A DNA stretch of 64,000 bases from Euphorbia lathyris (lineage: Eukaryota; Streptophyta; Magnoliopsida; Malpighiales; Euphorbiaceae). The stretch covers positions 31,587,501-31,651,500 of the forward strand of contig NC_088915.1 of NCBI RefSeq assembly GCF_963576675.1, given 5' to 3'. The notes beneath the pieces were generated by a model. It made no database searches, was not told the DNA's origin, and worked only from the letters and a program-made list of their open reading frames with translations. The first letter of the stretch is position 1. Every line of letters begins with the position of its first letter. The translations under genes were made by a program, and so were the position numbers. Below are positions 21,349-33,736 of this stretch, piece by piece.

Positions 21349-23241
21349 CTAGAAAAAACCTGATTGGAGAACCTTTGCCGCGGTACGGCTTGCACTATGG
21401 TGTCCTCCTGCTTCACGGTTATGACAGTGGCTGAGAACATCCTGTCCTTCTTCTTGCGATATGCATCTTCGAATGATTTGGTCCGCGCACAACCTGAAAA
21501 GGTAAGGGTCATCCCAAAAATAATATTTGATTTCGGAGAAAAACTTCCTTTTTTGATTCGTGGATAGGTTGTGTGGTTTGAGCGAAGTTGCAAGGTAATT
21601 AGCTATATCGGCGAACCATGGCGCAGACTGTGCTGCATACAGATGCTCGTCAGGAAACCTTTCCACGATTTCTGTTTGTTCAAACCTGCCTTTGTGATCT
21701 ATCCTTGACAAATGATCTGCTGCAACATTCTCCGTTCCCTTTTTATCCTTAATTTCCAAATCGAACTCCTGAAGTAATAGCAACCATCGGATCAATCTTG
21801 GCTTAGCATCTTTTTTCGCGAACAAGTATCGCAACGCTGCGTGATCTGTGTGAACAATCACCCTGAATAAAACCAAGTAGGGCCTGAATTTGTCGAAAGC
21901 ATACACACCCGCCAGAAGTTCCTTCTCGGTAGTTGTATAGTTTTGCTGGGCCACGTTCAATGTTTTGCTGGCATAGTAGACAGGTCGAAACCTCTTCTCA
22001 ATCCTTTGTCCAAGAACAGCTCCCATACAAGTGTCGCTTGCGTCGCACATTATTTCAAAAGGTTGCTCCCAATCTGGTCCTACTAGTATAGGTGAGTTGA
22101 TCAGCTTAGTCTTTAAGAGCTCAAAGGCCTTCAAACAGTCTGCATTGAAAGAGAACTCGACTTCCTTATGGAGTAGGGCTGACAATGGGAGTGCAATCTT
22201 TGAAAAATCTTTTATAAACCGGCGATAAAACCCTGCGTGCCCCAAAAAACTTCTCACATCTTTGACGTTCGCAAGCACAGCCAGCTTCTCGATTACTTCC
22301 ACTTTTGCCTTGTCCACTTCAATTCCTTTCTCAGAAATTTTATGCCCTAGCACAATTCCTCCAGTGACCATGAAATGACACTTTTCCCAGTTCAAGACTA
22401 AGTTAGTCTCCTTGCACCACGCGAGCACCGCTTCAAGGTTGTTTAGACAGCTATCAAATGAACTTCCATAGACCGAGAAGTCATCCATAAATATTTCCAC
22501 AGTCTGCTCCACCATGTCATGAAAAATCGACATCATACATCTCTGAAAAGTGGTAGGAGCGTTGCACAGTCCGAAAGGCATCCTTTTGTAAGCATTAGTC
22601 CCATACGGACATGTGAACATGATTTTCTCTTGGTCCTCGCAATGAATTGCGATTTGGTTATATCCTGAATACCCATAAAGAAAACAATAGAATGCGTAGC
22701 CCGCTAGTCTTTCTAACATCTGGTCAATGAAGGGTAAGGGGAAATGGTCCTTCCTTGTGGCTTCATTAAGCTTTCTATAGTCGACGCAAACTCTCCACCC
22801 TATTATTATTCTTGTGGGTACTAGCTCGTCCTTTTCATTTAGGACAACGGTTGTTCCTCCTTTCTTTGGCACAACGTGGACAGGGCTTGTCCACAAACTA
22901 TCAGATATTGGGTAGATAATGCCAGCATCGAGAAGCTTGATCACCTCCTTTCTCACAACATCCTTCATGTGGGGATTTAGCCTACGTTGCGGCTGAATAG
23001 TTGGTATGTGGTCCTTTTCCATCAAGATTCTATGAACACAGACTGCCGGGCTAATTCCTTTTATGTCATCAATTTTCCATGCTATTGCAGCCTTGTTTCT
23101 TCGCAAGACCGCCATTAGTTGCGCCTTTTGGTCAGGAGTTAATTTTGATGATATGATGACAGGACTTCCGCTGGGTGGTTCCAGGAAAGCATACTCGAGA
23201 TGTTCAGGCAACGGCTTCAATTCTGGCTTAGACACAGGCAC
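21349..23241 (-). CDS. Athila reverse transcriptase-RNase H
   Basis: 630-codon open frame. RT motifs in order: [34 protein letters not shown] and the catalytic F-M-D-D-F-S-V-Y-G box, then the L-G-H thumb region. RNase H follows with C-D-A-S-D, T-T-T-E-K-E-L and H-T-D-H-A-A-L. It ends D-H-L-S-R-I, as usual in Athila, and the zinc-binding start of integrase. The frame is open, but it lacks an in-frame link to gag, protease or the complete integrase. Confidence 0.92.
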   Translation of the reverse strand: MPVSKPELKPLPEHLEYAFLEPPSGSPVIISSKLTPDQKAQLMAVLRRNKAAIAWKIDDIKGISPAVCVHRILMEKDHIPTIQPQRRLNPHMKDVVRKEVIKLLDAGIIYPISDSLWTSPVHVVPKKGGTTVVLNEKDELVPTRIIIGWRVCVDYRKLNEATRKDHFPLPFIDQMLERLAGYAFYCFLYGYSGYNQIAIHCEDQEKIMFTCPYGTNAYKRMPFGLCNAPTTFQRCMMSIFHDMVEQTVEIFMDDFSVYGSSFDSCLNNLEAVLAWCKETNLVLNWEKCHFMVTGGIVLGHKISEKGIEVDKAKVEVIEKLAVLANVKDVRSFLGHAGFYRRFIKDFSKIALPLSALLHKEVEFSFNADCLKAFELLKTKLINSPILVGPDWEQPFEIMCDASDTCMGAVLGQRIEKRFRPVYYASKTLNVAQQNYTTTEKELLAGVYAFDKFRPYLVLFRVIVHTDHAALRYLFAKKDAKPRLIRWLLLLQEFDLEIKDKKGTENVAADHLSRIDHKGRFEQTEIVERFPDEHLYAAQSAPWFADIANYLATSLKPHNLSTNQKRKFFSEIKYYFWDDPYLFRLCADQIIRRCISQEEGQDVLSHCHNREAGGHHSASRTAAKVLQSGFF

Positions 23242-24335
23242 AGTGGGTACCTCTGGTGGTTCTTGATGAGTTGGAACAGCAGGGTCTAACGGAGGTGTCG
23301 GAAAGTTGCTTTCAAAGGAACAGCCTGTTCATTCGCATATGTTCACCTCTCTCCCCAATAAAGTTTCTAATGTGTCCTGTTCCTACAAAGTAGTAAGACT
23401 CTGAAAATCATCTAAGAAACAGCAAGTGTCATCATTATTATTCGCACGCCTCATCGCTTCATTCATTTTAAATATGACTTCCTCACCATTTATCCTTAAG
23501 AATAACTTTCCCTCTCCTACATCTATCAATGCTTTTCATGTCGCTAGAAATGGTCTACCTAAGATAATAGGGACATGCAAATCTTCATCAATGTCCATTA
23601 TAATGAAATCAACGAGCAAAATGAATTTTCCTACTTGGACTAACATGTCTTCTACTACTCCCCTAGGATAGCATACAGAACGATCAGCTAATTGAATAGA
23701 CATACGAGTGGGTTGTGGTTCTCCTAACCTGAGTTGTGCATATACAGAATATGGCATTAGGTTTATGCTAGCTCCTATGTCGCAAAGTGCATTTTCAATA
23801 GTCAGCTTTCCAATTGAACAAGGAATCGAAAAACTCCCTGGATCTTTTAGCTTCTTTGGAAGCTGCCGCTTGTTTTGGAGTATGGACGAACAGTCTCTGT
23901 TGAGTTGTATCATGGAAATGTTCTCCAGTTTCTTCTTGTTCGATAGGATATCTTTGAGGAACTTTGCGTATGTTGGCATCTGTGCCAGTGCTTCCACAAA
24001 AGGTATGTTGATATGCAATTTCCTCAAAGTGTCCAACACTTTAGAATTCTGCTCCTCCAACTTCTTGTTGATTAGCCGCGTTGGATATGGCACCGGTGGG
24101 ACATACGGCTGTGGTGTATTACATGCCCTTTCCTCCTCTTGATCTGGCTTACTTGCTTGGTTAGCCTTCCTCGTTTCTTCATTACTAGGAACAGCTTGTT
24201 CCAGTTCCCCTTCAGCCTCTTTGGATGTTCCTGCACGCTCAGCATCCTTGTTAGGTAAAAGAACTGGTTGAGTTTCCTTACCAGACCTCAAGGTGATTGC
24301 CATGACGTCGCCTTTAGGATTTGGCTCAGTATTGC
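23242..24335 (-). pseudogene. Athila gag tail and protease
   Basis: The minus-strand frame from about 24335 to 23536 starts with the M-A-I-T-L-R-S-G-K motif that marks the Athila gag/protease linker. It contains the protease core C-D-I-G-A-S-I-N-L-M-P and ends L-G-R-P-F-L-A-T followed by a TGA. The stretch 23535-23242 up to RT has at least three stops. D-I-G-A-S (rather than D-T-G-A-S) is in line with the D-L-G-A-S form common in Athila. Confidence 0.8.
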
Positions 24336-24344
24336 CATTCACAA

Positions 24345-24785
24345 TGAACCGCCATTTAGTGAACCACCATTCAATGAAAGTTGTGGTTTTTGCGGAGGAG
24401 CTCATTTCAATATCAACTGTCCTGGAGTTAAGCAAGGAAAAGGCACACGGGCTGAATGCGACTACGCAGGGTACAATCAGAGGAATCAGCCCAACCGTTA
24501 TTCTAACACCTACAACTCAGAAACCAGGAACCATCCAAATTTTGGATGGACAGGACAACCAGACCAGCAAGGACCACCACAGTATCAAGATCAGCCGAGG
24601 TATCAACAACAGCAAGGAGGACATTACCAAAGACAACCTCAGCAGCATTATAAGCAACCTGTGCCACAAAAGGAAGAAGTCGAACCAGATATGAAAACAA
24701 TGATGATGCAGTTCATGAAACAGACGCAGGCATCGATCAAGAATCTGGAAACACAAGTCCACCAGATTGTCGCGTCCACATCAAA
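24345..24785 (+). pseudogene. Inverted Athila gag fragment
   Basis: Read on the plus strand, opposite to the rest of the element, it encodes the Athila gag zinc-knuckle region C-G-F-C-G-G-A-H with a later cysteine. Then come an asparagine-rich stretch (N-P-Y-S-N-T-Y-N type), a long Q/P-rich tract and the M-M-M-Q-F-M-K-Q-T-Q-A-S helix. In a normal Athila this segment directly precedes the linker found at 24335 on the minus strand. It has therefore been flipped in place. Confidence 0.85.
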
Positions 24786-24789
24786 GATT

Positions 24790-25843
24790 AAGGGAATAGA
24801 ACAGGCTCGACATAACCGAACACGGTGTGCTACATCTTACAACATTCCATGAATAAAAGATAATGCCAACGAAACCAAAGTATCAGTTTTGAAGTGAGTT
24901 TGAGTCAACTGTCGTGTGTTCTCAAACTCCTACGATTTACTAACATCTTTAGCGTCCTAAAGATACGTTCTTTCTAGCATTAAGAACAAAACTGCATTTC
25001 TAAATGAGAAAACCCTCGACACAACCTTCTAACTTGTCAGCTTCGAAGTTAGGAGATCAATAGAGATATCGATGAAGATGAAAGCAGTGTCCTAACATTC
25101 ATCTAACACATGCATACATGCTTAAGCAAGAAAGTTAAATCCTCATTGACCACAACATTGGCAAAATACTAAATATTCATAAAAACGTTGTAAAACTTAC
25201 ATCACCGGGCCGGTCAGGCCGTGCCCGTTCAAAATGTCTACTCACTCATATCGAGCAGTGAGCAGAAGAGGATTCTTGTTACAGCTGGAGACTCCATGAG
25301 AGCTCTTTTCTTCCTTCTATTATACTTCTAAAAAAACTAAAACTAAGAAAATATCTTGATGCCTAAATCTTCTCTGCTTTTCCTATTTAAAGGGAAAAGA
25401 CAGAGACTACCCAAAATCGGTACAACTTTCGTACCCTTTTACAAACAAAGTCAACTACTTACTACAATTAAAATAAACTAAAATGATTAACTTTTAGATT
25501 AACCCTTGAACACTCAAGGGGGTGAGACCTCAAATCATCTTGCTTCTTTGGGCAATCCCATCGCCACACACTTTCACCTGCTGTCCTGCCACTTTCCTTT
25601 CACTGCCACCAACGATCTGTCGCTGTCTGTCATTGGATAATCCGGCGTTTAACCGCTGGAAATAAGTAAGGCTCCACTCCTCATTGGCATTAGCGAAACA
25701 AGCTGTTTCCAGCGAGTTTAGCATTTTTCTTTGCTTATCTGCACAAGGACATTAATTAGCCCTTATTCCTTACAAAATGATATAAAAATACCCGAATTCC
25801 CTTATAATTTATCTGTTAAACTTAGTCAATTTCATGCCTAACA
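24790..25843 (-). repeat. Athila 5' LTR, truncated at its inner end
   Basis: Nearly identical to 15690-16741 but lacks the counterpart of 15467-15690. Junction words (TCAAAGATT and AGGGAATAG) occur both at the break and in the intact LTR, so the exact crossover cannot be placed closer than about 10 bp. Confidence 0.88.
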
Positions 25844-25849
25844 GCAATT

Positions 25850-27523
25850 ATGGCCCGGAAGAGGACTGAAATCACCTTCACCGATGAAGATCTCCCGGAA
25901 GAGGGGAAGGCTCACAACAAGCCTTTATACATCCGAGCTGAAATTAATAGAAAGAAAACTAGCTGTGTAATGGTTGATGATGGATCGGCCATTAATGTTT
26001 GCCCGCTGAAACTCTTGTCCAAGTTGGGAGTAGAAAGAGGAGATTTGACCGCCTCGGAAACCGTGATCAGGGCCTATGATGATAGCCGAAGGCACATTGA
26101 ATGAGTCTTTAAGGCTAAGCTGAAACTAGGGCCGCATGAGGAAGAAACTGAGTTCACTGTGCTGGATATACCAGTTACCTTTGCTATGTTGTTGGGACAC
26201 CCATGGTTCCATAAGCTAGAAGGTGTGCCCTCCACGCTACACCAAATGATCAAATTCCCCTTCGGGGAGGAGATAGTGACGATTAGAGCTGAGAAGTTGA
26301 GTTCAGTGGCTGCCTTGGGAATTGAGCCTGAGCTTTTCTCCAGGTTCCAGGTTTCTGGGATCTACGAGTCCAGCATGACCACTGATTTGGTAAAGATGAT
26401 GAAAGGGGGTTTCATCCCCGGTATGGGCTTGGGAGCACGCCATCAAGGGTTGCCAGAATCTCCGGACTTCAAGAGTCAGAAAACCCGGAGGGGTTTGGGA
26501 TATGAGCTGGGAAGTCCGTCCAACACAGGCACTGAAAGAAAAGTGGGCCTAAAGAAGTATTTCGTGAATGAAGGCCATGGGAAGGTTTATTCTGGGACCC
26601 CCGAGTCATGGACTAGCACCGAAGGAAAGATTCTACCGGGCTTTGAGATCTTCAACGATGTCACCAGCTGGGGCAAAGGAGAAGCAAGCTGCTTCGTCGA
26701 AGAGATCATGATGTTAGATCTGAATGCCGAGGAGCAGGTCATCACAATGGAAGCCACTGTGGGAGCGGTGGACGAGCCCGGTACCTCCAAGGCCTATGAG
26801 AAATCCGAGAACCCCGATGATGACAATTGTATTACTGCTTTATTTGAATCTGAGGATGTACTGGCCAATACTATCAATGAAATGAATTCTGATTTTACTT
26901 ACTTGCTTGATGTTGATTCTGACCATTCCATGCATTCTCATTCATATAACATGCCTACATTTGAAATCAATACAATAGAAATGTCAACTTTCAATCTTGG
27001 CACGGATGAAAATCCTAAACTTATACAAATTGCTCAAGAATTAACTACTGAAGAGAGGAAAGAATTTGAGAGAATAATTAAAAAATACGAAATAGTGTTT
27101 GCTTGGACATACGAAGACATGCCGGGAATCGACCAATCAATCGTAACTCATCGTATTCCGACATACCCCGATGCTAAGCATGTGAAACAGAAACTCCGAC
27201 GTATGAGGTCGGAATGGGCAGATAAGATCAGAGAAGAAGTGAAGAAACAATTAGAAGCAGGTTTCATCGAAGTAATCGACTATCCCCCTTGGGTCGCAAA
27301 TGTAGTGCCAATCGCGAAGAAGGACGACAAAGTGAGAATGTGCGTCGATTATAGAGATCTCAACAAGGCGTGCCCCAAAGATGAGTTTGCATTGCCTCAC
27401 ATCGATGTATTGATCGACAGTGCAGCATCGAGCGTCTTGCACACGAATGTGGACGGCTTCATGGGCTACATGCAAGTTCAGATGGCCGAAAAGCACAAAG
27501 AAAAAAACATCGTTCACAACTGA
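25850..27523 (+). pseudogene. Tat/Ogre protease and N-terminal reverse transcriptase
   Basis: Frame open except for TGA at 26102-26104. It starts with the E-D-L-P-E linker, then the retropepsin motif V-D-D-G-S-A-I-N-V (D-D-G-S in place of D-T-G-S), the L-L-G-H-P-W motif and V-P-S-T-L-H-Q. A glycine-rich G-M-G-L-G segment (G-patch-like) at about 26415-26440 follows. The RT part begins F-A-W-T-Y-E-D-M-P-G-I-D, then N-V-V-P-I-A-K-K and R-M-C-V-D-Y-R-D-L-N. The frame is lost in an A-run at about 27500-27511 and RT continues in the next frame. The first ATG lies just right of the Athila TSD, so it is not the original start. Confidence 0.88.
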
Positions 27524-30236
27524 GTGGGGAACGTACTGTTATAGAGTAATGCCATTTGGATTGAAAAATGTCGGGGCAACTTATCAACGGATGGCTACAG
27601 CACTGTTCCACGATATGATACACAAAGAGGTGGAAGTCTATGTGGACGACATGATGGTCAAGTCGGAGATGAGAGAGGGGCATTTCGCTGCACTTGAGAA
27701 GTTTTTGGCCCAAATTGCAGAATTCAAGCTAAGGTTGAACCCGAAGAAGTGCTTCTTTGGCGTTTCATCGGGGAAAATCTTAGGCTACGTGATCAGTAAC
27801 AAGGGGATCGAGGTGGATCCCGACAAGGTAAAGGCCATACAGGAAATGCCGGCACCAAAAAATGAGAAGGAAGTGAGAGGATTTCTGGGGCAGGTTCAGT
27901 ATATCAGTCGGTTCATAGCACGACTCACTGCGATCTGCGAGCCGATCTTTAAGCTGATACGGAAAGATCAACCCACGGTTTGGAATGATAAATGCCAGCA
28001 AGCATTGGAGAGTGTCCGGAATTATTTGTCTAATCCACCGGTTTTGAGACCGCCTAAACTTGGAAAACCACTTCTCCTATACGTAGCGATCGAGGAGCGA
28101 TCAATTGGGGCAATGCTGGCCCAGGAAGGGGACAGCGGTGTGGAGCACGCGGTGTATTATCTGAGTAAGAAGTTCCTGGAATATGAGCTTAAGTATAACA
28201 TGATCGAAAAGACGTGTGTGGCAGTAGTATGGCTAACGAAGAAACTGCGGCACTATTTTCAATCTTACAAAGTAATCATTATTTCCCGGATGGATCCCGT
28301 GAAATATCTATACCGGACTCCGTCTCTAACAGGGAAGCTAGCCCGATGGTTGTTGCTCTTGTTCGAATTCGACATCGAATATGTAACGAAAAAGGTTATT
28401 AAGGGGAGAGCCGTAGCGGAATTTCTGGCCAATCAACCTCTAAATGCGAAAGAGGAGGAGGTAAACTATGATTTCCCCGATGAGCATTTGAACACAATAG
28501 AAGTTATACCATGGAAAATGTTCTTTGACGGACCGGTTAACTCAAATGGAGCCGGGGTAGGAGTGCTACTTATTTCACCGGAAGGAGAAAGGATCCCTAT
28601 GGCGAAGAAGTTATCCTTCCCTCTCACTAATAATATGGCCGAGTACGAAGAATGCATCTATGGGTTAGAGTTACTAGCGGCACTGGGAGCGTCATATGTC
28701 AAAGTCTGGGGCGACTCAAAGTTAATTATCGAGCAAGCCCAGGGAAATTGGGAAGTAAGAGAAGAGAGATTGCGCCCGTACCTAGATCAGCTAGGGGGGT
28801 TAGCACAGAGATTCAGCGAGTGCCGCTTTTATCACATTCCTCGAGCACAGAACCAAGCAGCGGATGCTTTGGCCACTTTGGTGTCAGTGTGGGATAATCC
28901 TCGGAACCTTGCCTCGAAGCCTTTAGTGTTGAGGAGGTCCCACAAATCGTGCTATAAAGATGTAATGTTGTTGGGAGTCGATGAAAAACCTTGGTATTTC
29001 GATATCGTGAACTTCATGAAAAGTGGAACGTACCCAGCAGAATCAGAACTTAGGGATCAGGCTGTGATCAGAAGGTTAGCTCAGCAATTTGTCACCCACA
29101 ATGACTTGCTTTACAAAAGACACGCCGATGGTTTACAATTGAGGTGCTTGGATGAGGGAGAAGCCCGTGAGGCAATGGAATCAGTACACTCGGGGATTTG
29201 TGGAGCCCATATGGGAGGAACAGTGTTAGTAAAGAAAATCGTAAGGCAAGGCTTCTATTGGCTCACCATGGAAAGAGATTGCAACGAATATGCGAAGAAA
29301 TGCCATGGTTGTCAAATCCACGGGGATTATAATCACCTGCCAGCTATGTAACTACATGTGTTGGCACCCGTTTGTCCATTTGCAGCTTGGGACATTGATA
29401 TCATCGGCGAGGTGAGGCCTAATGCGTCAAACGGACACAAGTTCATCACAGTTGCCATTGATTACTTCACCAAGTGGGTAGAGGCAGAATCGTTTAGCAA
29501 GTTGGGATCTAAACAGATGAGGAAGTTTATCGAAAAACACCTAATCACCAAGTTTGGGGTGCCTCACCATATGATCACGGACAATGGGGTTCAGTTTCAA
29601 AGGGAAGTGAAAAGTCTCTTCCAAGAGTACGGTATTGAGCATCATAGATCTTCTCCATATCGCCCACAAGCAAACAGGGTAGTAGAAGCGGCAAATAAGA
29701 ACCTTAAGAGGATCCTCGTAAAGACAGTGGAGTCACATCGGAATTGGCACGAGCAGCTTCCGCTCGCTTTATGGGCCTATCGTACGACGGTTAGAACGTT
29801 AACTGGGGCAATGCCATTCTCCTTGGTATATAGGGCAGAAGCCGTTCTCCCGATTGAGATTGAAAAGCGATCGCTGAGAATCACAATAGAAGCAGAGATT
29901 CCCGAGATGGAATGGGTGAAGAAGCGATATGAGCCGTTAGCATTGGTGGACGAGAAAAGGATGGAGGCTCTTTACCATGTGCAGTTATATCAGAGAAGGA
30001 TGGCCCGAGCCTTTAATAAAAAGGTCAAGGCCAGCCCTATCAAAGAAGAGGATATGGTGCAGAAACAGATCTGTCTGACGCACACTGACCCTAGGGGCAA
30101 GTTTAGGCCAAACTGGGAAGGACCGTTCCTCGTGAAGAAGATCCTAAGCAAAGGGGCGGTGAAGCTTACTACTATGGACGGCATGGAGTTCTCCGAACCT
30201 ACCAATCTGGATAGGCTTAAGAAATACTTTTCGTAA
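27512..30236 (+). pseudogene. Tat/Ogre RT (C-terminal), RNase H, aRNH and integrase
   Basis: Same frame throughout with one stop (TAA, 29349-29351). RT: M-P-F-G-L-K-N and the catalytic Y-V-D-D at 27639-27650. First RNase H: about 28060-28440, degenerate at its first catalytic position. Second RNase H: 28500-28890 with F-D-G, N-N-M-A-E-Y, W-G-D-S-K and A-A-D-A-L carrying the acidic D-E-D-D set; this archaeal-type domain is specific to the Tat lineage. Integrase: H-x-x-x-C-G-A-H and C-H-G-C zinc site (29190-29320), core W-D-I-D-I-I-G, T-D-N-G-V-Q-F and E in the third motif, ending at 30236. It would copy and insert the element; the frameshift in RT and the stop before the integrase core disable it. 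Confidence 0.9.
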
Positions 30237-30683
30237 AAAAAAAAAAAAGAAATGAAAATTCCTGATAGGTTGAAAACCCGCAAAGGGCGATCTATGCAAC
30301 AATAAGGGACATCCCAATGGGTGAAAACCCGAAAGGGCACTCATTTGAAAATTCCGGGATAATAAAAGGAGAGTTGAAAAATCGCTGGGATCTGAAAACC
30401 GAAAAAAGGCGGGTCCTGGTAATAGTAGTTATATCTTGAGCAATTATGAAAATAATGTATAAGCGGCTAAGTATTTCTGTTGTTTGTAAATAAATAAAGG
30501 CATGAATATATTTGAAGAAGATGATTGGAATCATTATGATCGACTGAATGCATTGTATTATGAATCATGAGTTATACATTTCCTACCTCTTTCACATAAA
30601 AAGCCTACATCCTATCCACCCCTCTCCCTATATACAAGCTATACATCGGGGTAATACTAATGAGAAAACTACAAATAATGGGC
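30237..30683 (+). other. Spacer between integrase and antisense gene
   Basis: Begins with an A-rich run right after the integrase stop. It contains three loose direct repeats of a GAAAACCCGAAAGGGC-like word (near 30274, 30325, 30396). No gene seen. Confidence 0.5.
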
Positions 30684-33600
30684 CTAATAAGGAGGAAAAT
30701 CCCATAAGTCCTCGAAGTCCCTCAGACGAGAAGCCCGCTCCGCGGCTAAGGCCTCCTCGGCAACCCGACGACCCTCCTCCGCGGCAAGGCGCCCCTCGGT
30801 CTCCAATCGCATCATCTCCGACCAATAAGCATCTCTCTCTCGGTAGACACGTCCGACCCCAGCATCGGCATCCCGCCGCGACTCGCCGAACCGTTGATCG
30901 TTAGCGTGAAGATCGCTCTGCAAATAAATAAAAACACCAAAATAAATAACAACGGAGGTTATACATACATAAGCGCATCACATGCATACATTTCACTACA
31001 CTATGACAAAATAAGAATACTTACCAGGTGGTTGGCGCAACGCAGGTTGAGCCGCTCTCGAAAGTAATCAGATAACCCCACGAGGTCGGTGCACGTCTCC
31101 CTCGAGGTATGGAGGGCATCAGGGGGATCGAACGACACCATCGAGGTGAAAACCAGAGGGGCTGTCTCGATGCCGGCATATGCCACGCCCGCCTCGCCAA
31201 AATGAACCGTCGAATACTCTCTCCCTGGGATCGGGAAAGGTGCGCCAAGGTGGAGCCGCTCTGGTCGGGCAGCGCCTGAGGACTCGCCGGCGTAATAAGA
31301 AGGCTCGCTCGCGGATGTCCGGGCTCGGGTACCATCGAAAAAGTCCGACGTCCGAGCGCTCCTCAAGGAACCCTCCTGCAAGCAAAGACAAAATGAATAC
31401 ACCTAACTATCTCACAAATAAAAGAATAAATAAGTCAAGCACTTACCGGAACCTCCTCTAGGCCGAAGACCCCAGCGACGACCGCCGCTGAGAACACGTC
31501 ATCTGTAGGATCCACGTCCATCATAACCTCAGAGGGGTCCATCGGAGTCAACAGTGTCGATAAATAGTGGGCACGACCCCCCGCGTGGTCCCACACGTCC
31601 CGAGGCGCAAATCGGAGAGTCAAATCACGACGTATCTCCTGCAAAGGCATGGTCCTCACCGCGAACATGGACACATGGATCTCGCCTGGAGTCCAATGTG
31701 TGGAGTCAACCCCGGTAAAACTCCTATCGCCCAAGTACCACGATCGTACGCATGGACCTGTAAGCACACACTGCTGCCCCTGGATACGGGTGACATAGGC
31801 GTAATCAGGACCGAAGTCAAGGTCATCCCATCTGAAAGAAATCTGAAAAAATAAGAAAAATCAGACTCGAACGAACGAAAATCCAGCATAGTCGGGAGAT
31901 GTTCACCTGTCCCAGGCTCCGTGTGTCAATCCATAATAGGAGTCGTGCCACTGTCCGCCTCCTCTCGACGCGCAAGTCAAAATCACTCCACCTCACCATA
32001 AGTGGAGGCGTGGTCACGCGCGATCTACTCCTGCGGGCGCTCGGGAGAATCCTCCTCTCATAGGCCCAAACCTGCTCGAAAAAAATGACGTCAGAAGCAG
32101 AAATCGTGGAAAGAATAAAGACACAAGACGAGGACAGAAAATGCACTAGGAGGGCAAAGGTGTAGCCGCCGAAATCCTTGCACTTCCGGCAAGTCAAGTC
32201 CAAAAACTTGTATAGAAAGGCCAAGCCCGCTCCAGCCCAATCATAGGACGACACTGCATCCAAATCGCGGAACGCCTGGATGAGACCTACGTGTATGGTT
32301 CCGCTCTTGGTGCGGAAGATCGTCTCGCCTAAAGCGTACAAGAGAAAACTGCGGGTGGCCCGATCCGTGTCATCTCGGTCACAGAAGTCTCTACGACTCA
32401 GTAGCCCGAAGGTAGTAACGAACTTCGCCAGAGTGGCCCTGACACCCGTGTAGACTCCGGGTCCAATCAAATCAGATATCTCGGCAGGGTCGACCCGAGG
32501 ACGCACCATGTCAAAGCAAAAGGGGACCGAAACGCCGCTACCCGCAATCCGGTCAATAGCGAGAAGTCACGGGGCGAGATCGTCATCTCCCCAAATGAAA
32601 GGTGAAAGGTGTGAGTCGAGTCTACCCACCTCTCACATAGAGCACGCAAGCCACATCGGTCACACACACCATTGGCATGAGGCAGCGCCAGAATAAAGGG
32701 CTCGAAGCCCAACTCTCGAACGCGGGCCTTAGCCGCTGGGCTAAGCATAGCATACCAAGCATGAATATCCGCGGTGGTCCCAGTAATGCCAATGACCTGG
32801 AGGGAACAATACGGATAAGGCAAGAGGCTAAACTAAAGTCATTATCCTTCGAAAGCCTCACCTCTATACGTACGTCTAATAAGAATTCTGTTAAGCTAGT
32901 TATCCTTTCGGTTGTTTTTAAATCTAACATAGAAATTCCTTTCGGTTAGGATCGTTACTCTTTGAGATTTCATTCGTAGGATCATTTGTATAAGATTTTA
33001 TTTAATTCATTATTCTTTGGTATTCCACTCTCCCGCGTGCTTGCGAGGAGCTTAATCCAATTCAAGCTTGGGTTAAGAGCATTTAGTAGTTTTTTACTAT
33101 TCATGTGCACTATTCACGTTTTTACTATTTACGTGCACTATTCATGTTTTCACTATCCACGTACGTTCTTACTTTTTACTATTCACGTGCACTATTTATG
33201 TACATTTTTTTACGTTTTTACTATTCACGTACATTTCAATGTTTTTACTATTCACGTGCATTCTTACGTTTTACTATTCGCGTGCACTATTCACGTTTTT
33301 ACTATTCACGCACATTCTTATGTTTTACTGTTCACGTGCACTATTCATGTTTTTACTATTCACGTGCATTTTTACGTTTTACTATTCACGTTTCCTAATC
33401 GCATGCATTGTTCGCATTCTTACTATTCACATATGCAAAGTTCACATTTTTCAACAAATAAAAAAAAACATAAAGCATTGCCTACGTGCATAAAAATTCG
33501 CGTTTTCTAACTAAAAGGCTTCTAAGCGGATTAAAGGTTAGCATGCAAATGACGTTCAAGAGGGAGTTGCTAAAACCTAGGAGTCTTGACAAATGATAAA

Positions 33601-33736
33601 AAAACAAGGGGGTACTTACCGGATGGACGTTGGTCCGGCTCAGGTGAGAATCAGGATTCTGAAAGGGAACCACTCTAGTCAAGTCCTCGAAACCCGCCTC
33701 CATACCCTTCGTGCCATCGTATCTATCCGAACCCAT
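30684..33736 (-). CDS. Antisense plant mobile domain (PMD) gene, six exons
   Basis: Exons on the minus strand: 33736-33620, 32796-32147, 32071-31907, 31842-31447, 31375-31025, 30917-30684. Each intron starts GT and ends AG (donors GTAAGT at introns 1, 4 and 5), and all are phase 0. Exon 1 (39 aa) starts MGSDRYDG. Exon 2 carries the PMD signature: L-C-E-R-W, then T-H-T-F-H-L-S-F-G-E-M-T-I-S and L-L-T-G-L, followed by the helical part that runs into V-W-A-Y-E in exon 3. Exon 6 ends in an E/R/A-rich coiled coil. Exon 2 is 650 nt, so it needs a frameshift, seen near 32540-32560. The total is about 637 aa. PMD proteins include the nuclear silencing factors MAIN/MAIL1, and PMD copies are known in plant transposons. 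Function here is unknown. Confidence 0.75.
33085..33430. repeat. Low-complexity repeat in intron 1 of the PMD gene
   Basis: Roughly a dozen loose copies of TTTTACTATTCACGTGCA-like words in a row, variable in length. It creates long spurious plus-strand ORFs rich in F, Y, T and H. Confidence 0.75.

Larger units (their letters stand above)
15467..25843 (-). mobile_element. Athila-lineage Ty3/gypsy element nested in the Tat/Ogre element
   Basis: Minus-strand element of 10.4 kb bounded by GCAAT duplications. Minus-strand order: truncated 5' LTR (25843 to about 24790), an inverted gag fragment, protease, RT, RNase H, integrase, an ATHILA ORF, 1.6 kb non-coding, PPT, 3' LTR (16741-15467). RT/RNase H motifs of the Athila branch are clear. 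The 5' LTR lacks about 225 bp at its inner end, and the PBS, the leader and most of gag are missing. The two LTRs are nearly identical over the shared part, so the insertion is young relative to the stack. Confidence 0.92.

Noticed and set aside
32986..33510. 174-codon plus-strand ORF rich in F, Y, T and H, with overlapping frames
   Set aside because: By-product of the TTCACGTGCA-type repeat in intron 1 of the antisense PMD gene.
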